From an uncultured Treponema sp. (GTDB lineage Bacteria > Spirochaetota > Spirochaetia > Treponematales > Treponemataceae): a DNA stretch of 64,000 bases. The notes beneath the pieces are model-generated. The model made no database searches, was not told where the DNA came from, and was given only the letters and a program-made list of their open reading frames with translations. Below, piece by piece: positions 1-8,357 of this stretch; within the stretch, counting starts at the first letter, position 1; the number at the start of each line of letters is the position of its first letter. The translations under genes were made by a program, and so were the position numbers. The stretch is from assembly GCA_947166355.1 (NCBI GenBank), contig CAMVDX010000010.1, forward strand, positions 1 through 64,000. The letters are read 5' to 3'.

Positions 1-105
1 CACGAAGCCGCGACCGGAAGCCATGTTTTCACAAATTCGTTTTATAATGCGGAAGTCCTGTCACGCGGATTTTGTCACGCGGTATAAGGTGCATGGATGG
101 GAAAA

Positions 106-132
106 GATTGACGGGGCAAGTCTGGCAATGAC
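106..132. repeat. REP-B palindromic repeat, degenerate copy
   Basis: The stretch starts GATTG and ends GGCAATGAC, with a CAAG centre. It matches the imperfect palindrome seen better preserved at 27718-27784, 51808-51834, 57713-57738 and 62261-62283. It lies outside any gene. Confidence 0.5.
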
Positions 133-243
133 AAGACGAATGGTTGGGGCGTTGCGGGGATGGCGATGTCGGATAATTTTATCCCCGCAGAGGGGGTGGT
201 GGACAAGACCGGAGCGACCGTAGGGAGTGAGGACTTGGGAGCC

Positions 244-269
244 AGGGGGAGACTTCCCCCTCTTTTTTT
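244..269 (+). terminator. Rho-independent terminator-like hairpin
   Basis: Five G (245-249) face five C (256-260) across a short loop and are followed by a T-rich run (261-269). This probably ends a transcript entering from left of the window, which would isolate the secretin operon. Confidence 0.5.
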
Positions 270-391
270 AAGAAAAAAAATGAGAAAAAAGGCAAAAAAA
301 GTAAAAAAAATGAAAATTTTTAAAGTTTTTTTTGAAAATTTTGTCAGAAATAGAAAATTTGAGTCTTTATTATAGGTGGAGGTTAAAAATC

Positions 392-2542
392 TTGAGACGG
401 ATGGTAGGTGAGTTTTTGGGGCGGACGAAAAAGGGTCTGATGATACTGGTTGCGGCGGCGGCATTCTGTCATTTTGCGGTGGCGCAGGAGGCTGCGTTCA
501 GCTGGGATTTTTCGGATTGCGAGATTAAGGACATTCTGTTTGCGGTGTCGGTAGACACTGGGATTTCGATTGTGCCTGATGACACTGTTAGTGGTAAAGG
601 TGATTTGAAATTTGCGGGCGGAAACTTTGAGCTGGCTTTTGAGTCTTTTCTGAAGGCTAACAGACTGTTTGTGAAGAAGGAAAACGGCGTTTGGACTGTG
701 AGCAGGATTAATGTTTCTTTTGATGAAGGGTGTTATTCGGTAGAGGCTTATGATTTGCTGCCAGTGCAGATTGTCGAGAAGCTTTCTGTGGTGATGGCTC
801 AGGCGGTTACGTTTGAGACTTTGCCGGCTCAGAGGATTTCGGTTTGTTTTAGAAATGTTGAAGCTGATGTATTGATGGAGTGTCTTGCAAGACGATTTGG
901 TAGTTATACGGTTGAGCAGGATTCTTTTGGTTTTCGTTTTGTGAAAGCTGTTGATGTACGTCGTGCTGAGAGTTATTCGGGCATGGTAAGAATTGATGTA
1001 CTTGAGGATTGTGGCTTTGCTGTGGATGTGGAAGACTGTCGGTTTAATGTTGTAATTGATAAGTTGTTTTCTGTGTCTGCCGGGCTTAATTCTCGGGAAA
1101 GAAATTTTTGTCTGCTGTCTGATGCGGAAGAAAAGATTAAGAGGTCTGTTTTTGTCGGTTCGGATTTTGAAGACACTCTGAGTCTTTTGTGTTCGCAGAG
1201 CGGATTTGACTATGTTCTTGAAAACAACATTTACTACATTTTTGCAAGTTCGGAAGCTCGTTCTCAGCTTGTGAGTGGAAAAAGAAACTGGCGGAAATTT
1301 AATCTGCGTTTCACGAAGTCTCAGGATTTTTTAACCTTTGTTTTTAAGCGTGTTGGAAAGCTGGAAGCTATTACATTGCCGGATGAATTTTCATTTTTGT
1401 GTCTTGTGAGTGAACATGAGGCTGCTGTTATTGAGGAATTAATTTCGGAAGCTGATATTAAGATTTCTACACATGTTGTGAATCTTAAGTATCTAAAGCC
1501 GGCTGAGTTTCTGGAACATTTGCCGCCTTCTGTTGAACGCAGTGCTCTTTTTGTGGCTGATGATTCTGCTCGGGTTTTCTTTAAGGGAACGGAAGATGAG
1601 TTCAGGGACTTGTGTTCTTTGCTGGAGGCTTGCGACAGGCCTGCGGTAAGACTTAGTTATGATCTCTTAATTTTGCAGTATGACGAAACAATTCAAAATA
1701 ACTGGGCTTCGTCGTTTGGCGCTAAAAGACTTAGTGCAGGGGATCGGAACGGGGCTTCTGCGGTACTCGGCTCTGTTATGGGGTTCAATCTTAATGTTGT
1801 GACTTCTTTTGGAATTACGTTTGCGGCGGAGCTTCAGGCTTCTATTGAGGAAAATAAAACCCGTGTTTATGCGGATACTACACTTCACGGTGTTTCGGGG
1901 CGTGAGATTCATTTTGAGAATACTAATACTTATCGCTATAGGGATAACAATGTGGATCCGCAGACGGGAACTCCGATTTATTCGGGGGTGACAAGGGAGA
2001 TTGCGTCTGGAATTAAGCTTGATGTGATGGGCTGGGTAAGTGGGGATGGAATGATTACAAGTAAAGTTACGGCTTCTGTTTCAAGGAGAGGAAATGACAG
2101 TTCCGCTTCTACGGGAAACCCGCCGCCGACTTCGGAAAAAATTGTTACTACAGAAGTGCGGGGAAAGAGTGGGGAGCCTGTTGTGCTAAGTGGACTTGTG
2201 CAGCGTGCAGAAAATGAACAGCAGAAGAGAAGTCCGTTGATTTCAAAAATCCCTCTTTTGGGAAATCTGTTTAAGACAAAAAACAAAACGCAGGAAAACA
2301 TGCAGATGGTGATTTATCTTGTTCCACATCTTGAGTATAAGGATCAGCTTGAACGGCCTGAAAGTATTGAACTTGAGAATGACCAGCATTTACAAAATGA
2401 CGAAAACAGTTTGAGTTACAGCGCTGGTGCGGATTTGCGTTGGGCTTATGAAGGTCTTGAGAGACTTTTTGCAGATTATGAGCGTTCTAAAAACGAAGGA
2501 GGGGAAGAGCTTTATGCCTGGGAACTTGATGAAAATGAATAA
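392..2542 (+). CDS. gspD: Type II secretion-like outer-membrane secretin (GspD family)
   Basis: Forms the outer-membrane channel of a type II secretion or pilus-like apparatus. I start it at TTG 392 because GGAGG at 378-382 lies nine bases upstream; ATG 401 would be 18 bases away. The 716-residue product has a basic N-terminus and a hydrophobic signal segment ending AVAQ. An N0-like domain follows (around DCEIKDILFAVS), then ring-building domains, and a C-terminal secretin domain with the typical GEPVVLSGLVQR, KIPLLGNLFK and YLVPHLEY stretches. The C-terminus overlaps the next gene by 29 bases, which suggests translational coupling. It heads a run of same-strand secretion genes. The secretin family assignment is firm; the type II label rests on the pseudopilin and ATPase next door. 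Confidence 0.88.
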   Translation: MRRMVGEFLGRTKKGLMILVAAAAFCHFAVAQEAAFSWDFSDCEIKDILFAVSVDTGISIVPDDTVSGKGDLKFAGGNFELAFESFLKANRLFVKKENGVWTVSRINVSFDEGCYSVEAYDLLPVQIVEKLSVVMAQAVTFETLPAQRISVCFRNVEADVLMECLARRFGSYTVEQDSFGFRFVKAVDVRRAESYSGMVRIDVLEDCGFAVDVEDCRFNVVIDKLFSVSAGLNSRERNFCLLSDAEEKIKRSVFVGSDFEDTLSLLCSQSGFDYVLENNIYYIFASSEARSQLVSGKRNWRKFNLRFTKSQDFLTFVFKRVGKLEAITLPDEFSFLCLVSEHEAAVIEELISEADIKISTHVVNLKYLKPAEFLEHLPPSVERSALFVADDSARVFFKGTEDEFRDLCSLLEACDRPAVRLSYDLLILQYDETIQNNWASSFGAKRLSAGDRNGASAVLGSVMGFNLNVVTSFGITFAAELQASIEENKTRVYADTTLHGVSGREIHFENTNTYRYRDNNVDPQTGTPIYSGVTREIASGIKLDVMGWVSGDGMITSKVTASVSRRGNDSSASTGNPPPTSEKIVTTEVRGKSGEPVVLSGLVQRAENEQQKRSPLISKIPLLGNLFKTKNKTQENMQMVIYLVPHLEYKDQLERPESIELENDQHLQNDENSLSYSAGADLRWAYEGLERLFADYERSKNEGGEELYAWELDENE

Positions 2543-4007
2543 TCGTTATGAGTTTAATTTGACGCCTGCTTATTGCCTTTATAACGGGGCTGCTGTTCTG
2601 GAACAGGATGGGGCTAGAATCAGATTTTTAGTTGCTGATGAAACTGATGAGGTTTTAAAGGGAAGACTTTCTCGTGCTTTTGAACGGCATGTTCAGAGTA
2701 TAAGAAAAATTAAAAACAGTCCGGAAAGTTTTAGAACTATCATAAAAATTGAATTTGAAAAAGGAAGCAGGGAACGTTTAAAGAAATGTATTTCTATGCT
2801 TTATCGCACAGAAGAAAGTGTGTTGCCGGAGATTGTGGAAAACGAAGAATTTGAAAAGCAGAAAGAAGCGGCTGCGGTACTTCTTTTGGACAGCATTTTG
2901 AATGAAGCCAGACAGCGTAATGCTACTGATATTCATATTGAAAAAAATTGTATTCGACTTCGGGTTAATGGGCTGCTTGAAAAACTTATGGAGCTGCAAA
3001 GTGAAAAAGGTACGGAGCTTGTCCAAAGAATTAAGCTTTTGGCTGGAATGAATGTGCTTGAAAAAAGGAAGAGTCAAGACGGGCATTTTATTTACGGAAA
3101 TAAGAATCCGTTTTTTTTAAGAGTTTCGACTATGCCTGTTGTGACGGGGGAGTATTCGGGAAAGGCTGTAAGTTCGAGTTCTTCGGGAAACAAGAGCCCG
3201 GTAAATTATGCGAATTATGGAGATTATTCGGGCGGTGAATCTGTTGTGATAAGAATCCTTGATACTTCAAGAATTCCTCTTTCAATTGACTCGCTGGGAT
3301 TTAATCTGGATCAGCTGGAAAAACTATGCGGTAAGAATGGTCTGATAAATTTTGCTAACGGACTCGTACTTGTGTGCGGGCCGACCGGTTCTGGAAAATC
3401 TACGACAGTTGCAGCGCTGCTTGTGGAAATTGAAAAGAACTCGGCTGGTTCCTTAAAAATCATGAGTCTTGAAGATCCTCCAGAATATATGATTCCCGGA
3501 GTTACGCAGATTAAGGTAGATGAACGTTATGGATTTTCCGACGTCTTAAATCATATTTTTCGTCAGGATCCCGACGTAGTTATGATTGGTGAAATCCGAG
3601 ATGAAGAAAGTGCGGCTGCGGCTTTTAGGGCTTCGCTTACCGGACATCTTGTTTTTGCAACGATTCATTCAGGAGGTGCAGCAGAATCAATCTTGCGTCT
3701 GGAAAACCTTGGAATTGATAGAACTCTGTTATGTCAGATTCTGCGCGGAGTGGTTTGTCAGGAACTGTGTGAGATTAATGGAAAAATTAAGCTTTATGCT
3801 GATGTAGCATTACCTCAGGAAAAACTACATGTCGAAGCAGTAAAGTCGTTTAGTGAAGAACAGTTGGAAAATCTTTTTGAGCATGAAACGAATTTTAAGC
3901 AGTTCTTTTCACAAGCTGTATCTGCACTTGAATTAGAAAGACAGAGACAGCTTCCGCTTTTCAGATGGAGGAAAAATAATGAAGGAATTCACAAGAGCAT
4001 TGTATGA
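2514..4007 (+). CDS. gspE: Secretion ATPase, GspE/PilB family
   Basis: Cytoplasmic hexameric ATPase powering pseudopilus assembly. I choose ATG 2514 because AAGGAGGGG (2497-2504) precedes it; upstream in-frame codons lack a ribosome site. The product is 497 residues. Walker A is GPTGSGKST (about 289-297), and the Walker B/Asp box region reads DPDVVMIGEIRDEESA (from about 352). A His box is visible in TGHLVFATIHSGG. The tetracysteine zinc knuckle usual in GspE and PilB C-terminal domains is not visible, and the segment after the His box (VVCQELCEINGK) is shortened. An unusual Ser/Gly/Asn-rich insert sits between the N-terminal part and Walker A, around residues 220-240. It overlaps gspD and gspF by 29 bases each. 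Confidence 0.9.
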   Translation: MPGNLMKMNNRYEFNLTPAYCLYNGAAVLEQDGARIRFLVADETDEVLKGRLSRAFERHVQSIRKIKNSPESFRTIIKIEFEKGSRERLKKCISMLYRTEESVLPEIVENEEFEKQKEAAAVLLLDSILNEARQRNATDIHIEKNCIRLRVNGLLEKLMELQSEKGTELVQRIKLLAGMNVLEKRKSQDGHFIYGNKNPFFLRVSTMPVVTGEYSGKAVSSSSSGNKSPVNYANYGDYSGGESVVIRILDTSRIPLSIDSLGFNLDQLEKLCGKNGLINFANGLVLVCGPTGSGKSTTVAALLVEIEKNSAGSLKIMSLEDPPEYMIPGVTQIKVDERYGFSDVLNHIFRQDPDVVMIGEIRDEESAAAAFRASLTGHLVFATIHSGGAAESILRLENLGIDRTLLCQILRGVVCQELCEINGKIKLYADVALPQEKLHVEAVKSFSEEQLENLFEHETNFKQFFSQAVSALELERQRQLPLFRWRKNNEGIHKSIV

Positions 4008-4860
4008 GCTTTTTGTGAAGCAGGGGCTCGGACTTTCGCAGTGTATTTTGATTATGAGCAGAAAGCCAAAACAAGATGGAGTAAGCCGTGCGGCTCAGAC
4101 AATTTATTCTGCTTTAGAAAAGGGAAGCCTTTTTTCAAATGCACTTAAAGCTTGTGGAGACATACAGTTTGATGAAGTTTATATCTCATTTATTCGACTT
4201 GCTGAAAAAAATGGAAATCTTAAAGCTGCTGTTTCATATCTTTTGAAAAAACTAGAGCGTGAGGCTGATGTCAGAAAAAGACTTTTTGGTGCATCTGTTT
4301 ATCCGGCATTTGTGATTGTGCTTGCCATGTGTGCCTGTGTGTTTACCGGTGTTTATACAAAGACCGCTGATTTTAATCTTCTTGCCGAATATTTTGCTGC
4401 ACTGGTTGTTGTGTGTGGGGCTGCATTTTTTGCAATCGTAAAATTTCTTGGAAATGACAAGCTTTATGAAGCTTTTGTGGCTGTGGATTTTTTGCTTCAA
4501 AACGGAATTGAACTTTCTGAAGCTGTCGGCTGTGCTGTTCAAGTTGCGGGGCCTTCTGATCGTGTTGGAAAACTTTTTGAAACTGCAGGTCTCAGACTTT
4601 CTTATGGAATGGATTTGCAGACTGCATTCTGTTGTAAAAAAAGAATTCTGCAGGAAGCATTTTATTATGCGGATACAGGCGGAAGTCAGAAAGACTTGTT
4701 TGGCAGAATTGCATCATATCTGGAATCTGAAAAAGAAAAAGGACGGACTTTATGTCTTACTCTGATTGAACCATTGTTTATTGCGATTACAGGAATTTTT
4801 ATTCTGATGGTTTTGATGACATTCTTTATGCCGCTTATCAATGATCTCAGTCTGATATGA
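3979..4860 (+). CDS. gspF: Inner-membrane secretion platform protein, GspF/PilC family
   Basis: Polytopic membrane protein expected to couple the ATPase to pseudopilin assembly. The 293-residue product is shorter than the roughly 400 residues common in the family, but keeps two T2SF-like helical repeats. The first is about 5-90, with FIRLAEKNGNLKAAVSYL. The second is about 160-265, with FYYADTGGSQKDLFGRIASY. Each is followed by transmembrane segments, at about 103-150 and at the extreme C-terminus (IEPLFIAITGIFILMVLMTFF). The start ATG is preceded by GGAGG within gspE, so translation is probably coupled. Assignment rests on repeat pattern, topology and position after gspE. Confidence 0.85.
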   Translation: MKEFTRALYELFVKQGLGLSQCILIMSRKPKQDGVSRAAQTIYSALEKGSLFSNALKACGDIQFDEVYISFIRLAEKNGNLKAAVSYLLKKLEREADVRKRLFGASVYPAFVIVLAMCACVFTGVYTKTADFNLLAEYFAALVVVCGAAFFAIVKFLGNDKLYEAFVAVDFLLQNGIELSEAVGCAVQVAGPSDRVGKLFETAGLRLSYGMDLQTAFCCKKRILQEAFYYADTGGSQKDLFGRIASYLESEKEKGRTLCLTLIEPLFIAITGIFILMVLMTFFMPLINDLSLI

Positions 4861-4904
4861 AATCTGAAAAATATTAATGAGACGTCAACGTCAGGAGGAA
4901 AAAT

Positions 4905-5465
4905 ATGAAAGAAAAAAATTGCGGGTGGAAAAAAAGAAGGAGGTTTTTTTATGGGAACAAAAGTAAAAAACTCAGAAGGCTATGGACTGGTCTGGAAAAA
5001 TCAGTGTGGAAATGGAGTAAAGAGAAATCGGAAGGTTTTACTTATGTTGAAACGATTGCCGTTATTGCAATTTGTGCAATTCTTACAGCAGGAAGCATTT
5101 TTTCAGCCTCTAAAATTATTGCGGCAGCAAGGAAAACTGCAGCAAAATCGCAGATTGAACAATACGGCTCGGCTCTACAAATCTACTTCCTCGATTGCGG
5201 ACGATTCCCAACAACAGAACAAGGATTACGCGCTTTATGGGAAAAACCAGTTTTCTATCCGATACCGGCAGACTGGAACGGACCATACCTTGAGCGTGAG
5301 CCCTGCGCTGATCCGTGGGGAACCGATTTTACGTATCTCAGCTCTGAAAGTTCCACTATGCCACCAGAGGTTCCTGAGAGTTTGCCCTATGTACTTATCT
5401 CATACGGTGCAGACGGAAAAGAAGGTGGAAAAGGAGACGCAAGTGACATCTGTTCCTGGAAATAA
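4905..5465 (+). CDS. gspG: Major pseudopilin, GspG family
   Basis: Class III prepilin-like protein that would form the pseudopilus. The cleavage site is G44/F45, with the conserved Glu at +5 (EGFTYVETIAVIAICAIL), followed by the hydrophobic N-terminal helix. The C-terminal part has the GspG pattern: GRFPTTEQGLRAL, WNGPYLE, DPWGTDF and ISYGADGKEGG. AGGAGG lies just before ATG 4905. The 44-residue leader is unusually long and strongly basic. A second good ribosome site (AAGGAGG 937-943 within the 4 kb block, i.e. 4937-4943) precedes ATG 4951 in a different frame, so the true N-terminus of the pseudopilin deserves caution. No prepilin peptidase gene is in the window. Confidence 0.88.
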   Translation: MKEKNCGWKKRRRFFYGNKSKKLRRLWTGLEKSVWKWSKEKSEGFTYVETIAVIAICAILTAGSIFSASKIIAAARKTAAKSQIEQYGSALQIYFLDCGRFPTTEQGLRALWEKPVFYPIPADWNGPYLEREPCADPWGTDFTYLSSESSTMPPEVPESLPYVLISYGADGKEGGKGDASDICSWK

Positions 5466-5640
5466 AACTGCTGTTGCTGCGGCCGTGGCTTGCTGCGCTT
5501 CTGTTGCAATTGCACTTGGGGCTGTGACTGCTGAAAAAAGAACTCGGTTAAAGCTTTGCGAAAAAAGTTATGAGATTGCCGTGTCTGAGCTTGAAGAAAA
5601 TAATAAAAATCAGATGTCTGAAAATGGTGGCCTTAAATAA
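5443..5640 (+). CDS. Small single-pass membrane protein of the secretion operon
   Basis: A 65-residue reading frame starts at GTG 5443 with AAGGAG (5431-5436) six bases upstream. It overlaps the gspG 3' end by 23 bases in another frame and stops directly before the next ATG. Residues about 8-28 (AVAAAVACCASVAIALGAVT) form one transmembrane helix, followed by a charged, probably helical tail. Size, topology and position recall minor pseudopilin or PilN/GspL-like assembly parts, but I recognise no family. Existence is supported by the ribosome site and gapless packing; function is unknown. Confidence 0.6.
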   Translation: MTSVPGNKTAVAAAVACCASVAIALGAVTAEKRTRLKLCEKSYEIAVSELEENNKNQMSENGGLK

Positions 5641-5976
5641 ATGAAGTTTACAGATGTAATTGTCCTTGCTGTTGTTATGGTTATTTTCTTTTCTGTTTTT
5701 TCTGCTCAGCTTGGTTCTATAAGATGTCTGGATGCTGAAATTGAAAAGAAATTAATGCAGCGGGATTCAACAATTTTTATATCAAAAAGCTTTTGTGGCG
5801 TGCTTGAAGAAAAAGGATTCTCTGATTTTGAAGAGTGGAAGAAGGTTTGCCGGGCTATGTGGAAGCTTGAAAGTATTGAGTATGAATATTCAGAAAAATC
5901 GGGGATGAAACTGTGCAGAGGAAAATGGAGCGGACCGTATGGAAATGGAGAAGTTTATTATCGTAAATCAAATTAA
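5641..5976 (+). CDS. Hypothetical membrane-anchored protein, possible minor pseudopilin-like component
   Basis: A 111-residue protein beginning immediately after the previous stop codon. Residues about 5-24 (DVIVLAVVMVIFFSVFSAQL) form an N-terminal transmembrane helix, followed by a small soluble domain with a Trp-rich stretch (EEWKKVCRAMWKLE) and the ending RGKWSGPYGNGEVYYRKSN. There is no prepilin G/F cleavage motif. N-in topology with a small periplasmic domain fits a secretion-machine accessory role, which is inferred only from the neighbours. Confidence 0.65.
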   Translation: MKFTDVIVLAVVMVIFFSVFSAQLGSIRCLDAEIEKKLMQRDSTIFISKSFCGVLEEKGFSDFEEWKKVCRAMWKLESIEYEYSEKSGMKLCRGKWSGPYGNGEVYYRKSN

Positions 5977-6018
5977 AGCGGCTCAGATTATGAGAAACGA
6001 ATTGCAAAAGGAGGAGTT

Positions 6019-7350
6019 ATGACAGAAAAGAATAATGTCATAAAAAAGAAGGATTTTGAAAAATACAGTATTTTACTTCCGTTTGTGGCTGCGTATGGAA
6101 AACACAGAAAACAATATTTATGCGCCGAGCTTGAAAAAGTGCATCCGTGTTTTTCAGATGAATTCTGTTTTGATTCTTCTGTAAAAAAAATAACCCGGAA
6201 AGGATTTAGTACAGATGTATTTGTGATGAATAAAGCTACACTTGCTGAATATGAGCAGAAAAGACATCTAAACGGAACAGGCTTTGTAATTGAAAATGGC
6301 AGAAAATTTAAGCGTCTTTTTGTTAATGATAAATGGAAAGGAGCTGTGGCTGGTGTTATTGCCTGTGTGTTTGTTACCGGGGTCGGACTACTCTGTGGAG
6401 CAATGTTTGGAGTGACTGCCAGAACTAATCTGACAAATATAGAAGAAAAAGCAGACAGAAATGAAACTCGTATTTCTTTAACAAAATCAGAAGGTGAATT
6501 TTCTGACTTTAGTGATTATATGGGGGAGAATGACCTGTTTAATAACCCGTCTAACGACCCGTCTAAAAAAACGTCTTTTTTATGGAAAGATTTTCTTGAT
6601 GTCGTAAATGATGCAGACGGAAAAATAACTTTTGTAGAATGGTCGATAGATGGATTTTCAGAGAATCTGAAGGCTTCTGTAAAAAGTGTTTTTCCGGAAA
6701 GTCTGTTATCACTAAATATATGGAAGAAAAATCTGAAAAATGATTCTGTAATTTATGAAAAAGGTATTCCTTTTATGCAGCTGGATTATTCTAAAAAAAT
6801 AAGCACAGTTGCACAATCCGAATTAATGCCATGCAAAATGTCTGATTCAGAGTTTACAAAAACGATTAGGGATACTTTAAAATCGTTTGGTGCTGAATTG
6901 CGACAAGAAAATGCGCCGCCTTATCATATAGAATTTTCATTGCCATATAAAACAGACAGAAGAAAACTTTTTTATATGCTGGATGAAATAATCAGAAACG
7001 ATAATCGGGCAGTTACTTTTTTTTCTACGGGAATGTTAGACAAGGTTAATTCAACGGCGAATGCTGATTTTAGGGCTGCTTTATCAATTCAACCTGTTTC
7101 AGATTTTAGTGGAAGAATTACGAGTGGGTTTAATTTAAAATATTTTTCTGATTATGACCTGATGCAAGGTGTTGAGATAATTGAAAATCCTGTATTAAAA
7201 ATACAAGTCAATAATACAAAAAATCTGAATAGTGAAATCTTAGGTGAAAAAATAGGAGAAATAAAAACTTCCGGCAATACCATAATCTTTTACAAAAATG
7301 CAGAAGGAAAAATGGTAAAGAAAATACAAGAAATGGAGGTTTTAAAATGA
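6019..7350 (+). CDS. Hypothetical bitopic membrane protein of the secretion locus
   Basis: A 443-residue protein preceded by AAAGGAGGAG. About 110 cytoplasmic residues lead into one transmembrane helix near 112-135 (AVAGVIACVFVTGVGLLCGA), then a roughly 300-residue periplasmic part. A cytoplasmic domain, one helix and a periplasmic domain is the layout of GspL/PilN-type assembly-platform proteins, and the position after the pseudopilin fits that role. I see no sequence motif proving it. The 3' end overlaps the next gene by four bases (ATGA), so the operon continues. Confidence 0.65.
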   Translation: MTEKNNVIKKKDFEKYSILLPFVAAYGKHRKQYLCAELEKVHPCFSDEFCFDSSVKKITRKGFSTDVFVMNKATLAEYEQKRHLNGTGFVIENGRKFKRLFVNDKWKGAVAGVIACVFVTGVGLLCGAMFGVTARTNLTNIEEKADRNETRISLTKSEGEFSDFSDYMGENDLFNNPSNDPSKKTSFLWKDFLDVVNDADGKITFVEWSIDGFSENLKASVKSVFPESLLSLNIWKKNLKNDSVIYEKGIPFMQLDYSKKISTVAQSELMPCKMSDSEFTKTIRDTLKSFGAELRQENAPPYHIEFSLPYKTDRRKLFYMLDEIIRNDNRAVTFFSTGMLDKVNSTANADFRAALSIQPVSDFSGRITSGFNLKYFSDYDLMQGVEIIENPVLKIQVNNTKNLNSEILGEKIGEIKTSGNTIIFYKNAEGKMVKKIQEMEVLK

Positions 7351-7898
7351 AGAAAAGTTCTTTGTTTGTCGGAGCGATTTCTCTTTTGTCCTTCATGTTG
7401 CTTTCTTTTACAGCCTGTGCTTCTAAGCCAAAGTTTGAAGGTAATGCTGAATTGTGTGGATTGATAATTGATGAAAACAATTCGCCGGTAAAGGATTTTG
7501 TTGTGTTCTGTAAATCTGATTCTAACCCTTTGTTCAGTATTAGTCCGGTTGTAACAAATGACGGCGGAATGTTTGTGTTTTTTGATGTTCCTTCTGGACA
7601 TTATAAAATCTCCGGAGAAAAAACTAATTATTTGAAAATCTTAAAAATCCCATACAGCTTTAATGATCGTTCAAAAATTTTATGTCTTCAGACTAAAACT
7701 TTTAGAGCGGCTCTGACCAATGCAGAAGAATTAATAAAGCTTGGTGAAAAAAAAGCTGCATCTGAAATTCTTGATTCAATATGCTGTGAAAAAAAATCTG
7801 AAGAGAAACAATTAGTTTCTGCATATAAGGTCTTTACTCTTGACGAAGGAAAGAAAAAAGAGCGGGCGTTGAAAAAATTAAAGGAGGTAAATAAATGA
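7347..7898 (+). CDS. Putative lipoprotein with carboxypeptidase-regulatory-like domain
   Basis: A 183-residue product with a lipoprotein signal (hydrophobic stretch ending LLSFTAC, Cys 24). Residues about 32-115 (LCGLIIDENNSPVKDFVV ... GGMFVFFDVPSGHYKI) resemble the beta-sandwich of carboxypeptidase-regulatory-like domains. The C-terminal third is Lys/Glu-rich and helical. It shares a four-base ATGA overlap with the upstream gene and another with the downstream gene, so the three are translated together. A pilotin-like or secretin-assembly role is conceivable but unproven. Confidence 0.65.
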   Translation: MKKSSLFVGAISLLSFMLLSFTACASKPKFEGNAELCGLIIDENNSPVKDFVVFCKSDSNPLFSISPVVTNDGGMFVFFDVPSGHYKISGEKTNYLKILKIPYSFNDRSKILCLQTKTFRAALTNAEELIKLGEKKAASEILDSICCEKKSEEKQLVSAYKVFTLDEGKKKERALKKLKEVNK

Positions 7899-8350
7899 AA
7901 ATAAACATGGAATGCTTGATAAAAAAACTTTTTGTTTTGATTGTCGTAACGATTTGTATAACCTGTTGTAAATCTTATTCTATAGAATCTGCTCCATATA
8001 TTGCTTCTGGTGAATTTGTGATGGATGAGGAAAGTACAGATTATTCAATCTGTGGTGTGAATGTTCAGGTATTAAATAAAAGTGAAAAAAATATCAGAGA
8101 AATGAATCTTGTATTCTTTCTGTTTGATAGGGATGGAGAACCTGCAGAAGAATGTCGAAGTATGCTTTCATTTGAAATAGAAAAAAATATTGGCGGAATG
8201 CAAGAAGGGAGTTTTTGTGTGAGTCTTGATAAATATCTGACAGCTGTTCCTGAAGAAAAACTTCTGGTGGACTATCTGTATCTTTCAAAAATCATTTATG
8301 AAGATGGTTTTGTTTGGGAAGATCCTTTTGGTCTTGTTGCATTCAGGTGA
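7895..8350 (+). CDS. Putative small lipoprotein
   Basis: A 151-residue product. The N-terminus (KKLFVLIVVTICITCCKS) is a lipoprotein-type signal with Cys near residue 23. The mature part contains a probable beta-sandwich (ICGVNVQVLNKSEKNIREM) of the kind found in bacterial surface lipoproteins. It starts in the ATGA overlap with the preceding lipoprotein gene and ends eight bases before the next start, consistent with one polycistronic message. I do not recognise a named family. Confidence 0.6.
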   Translation: MKINMECLIKKLFVLIVVTICITCCKSYSIESAPYIASGEFVMDEESTDYSICGVNVQVLNKSEKNIREMNLVFFLFDRDGEPAEECRSMLSFEIEKNIGGMQEGSFCVSLDKYLTAVPEEKLLVDYLYLSKIIYEDGFVWEDPFGLVAFR

Positions 8351-8357
8351 GGTGAGT

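Larger units (their letters stand above)
1..391. other. Intergenic stretch without a supported gene
   Basis: I see no convincing gene here. The short reading frames are low-complexity and show no recognisable family. The stretch contains a degenerate REP-B palindrome (106-132), a GC-rich part up to about 250, a hairpin followed by T-rich sequence (244-269), and an A-rich tract from about 270 to 360 just before the secretin gene. The A/T tract may help transcription start for the secretion locus, but I could not pick a convincing -35/-10 pair. Confidence 0.6.

Noticed and set aside
23..223. Short open frames at the window start
   Set aside because: No family, no ribosome site, and they run through a degenerate REP-B element.
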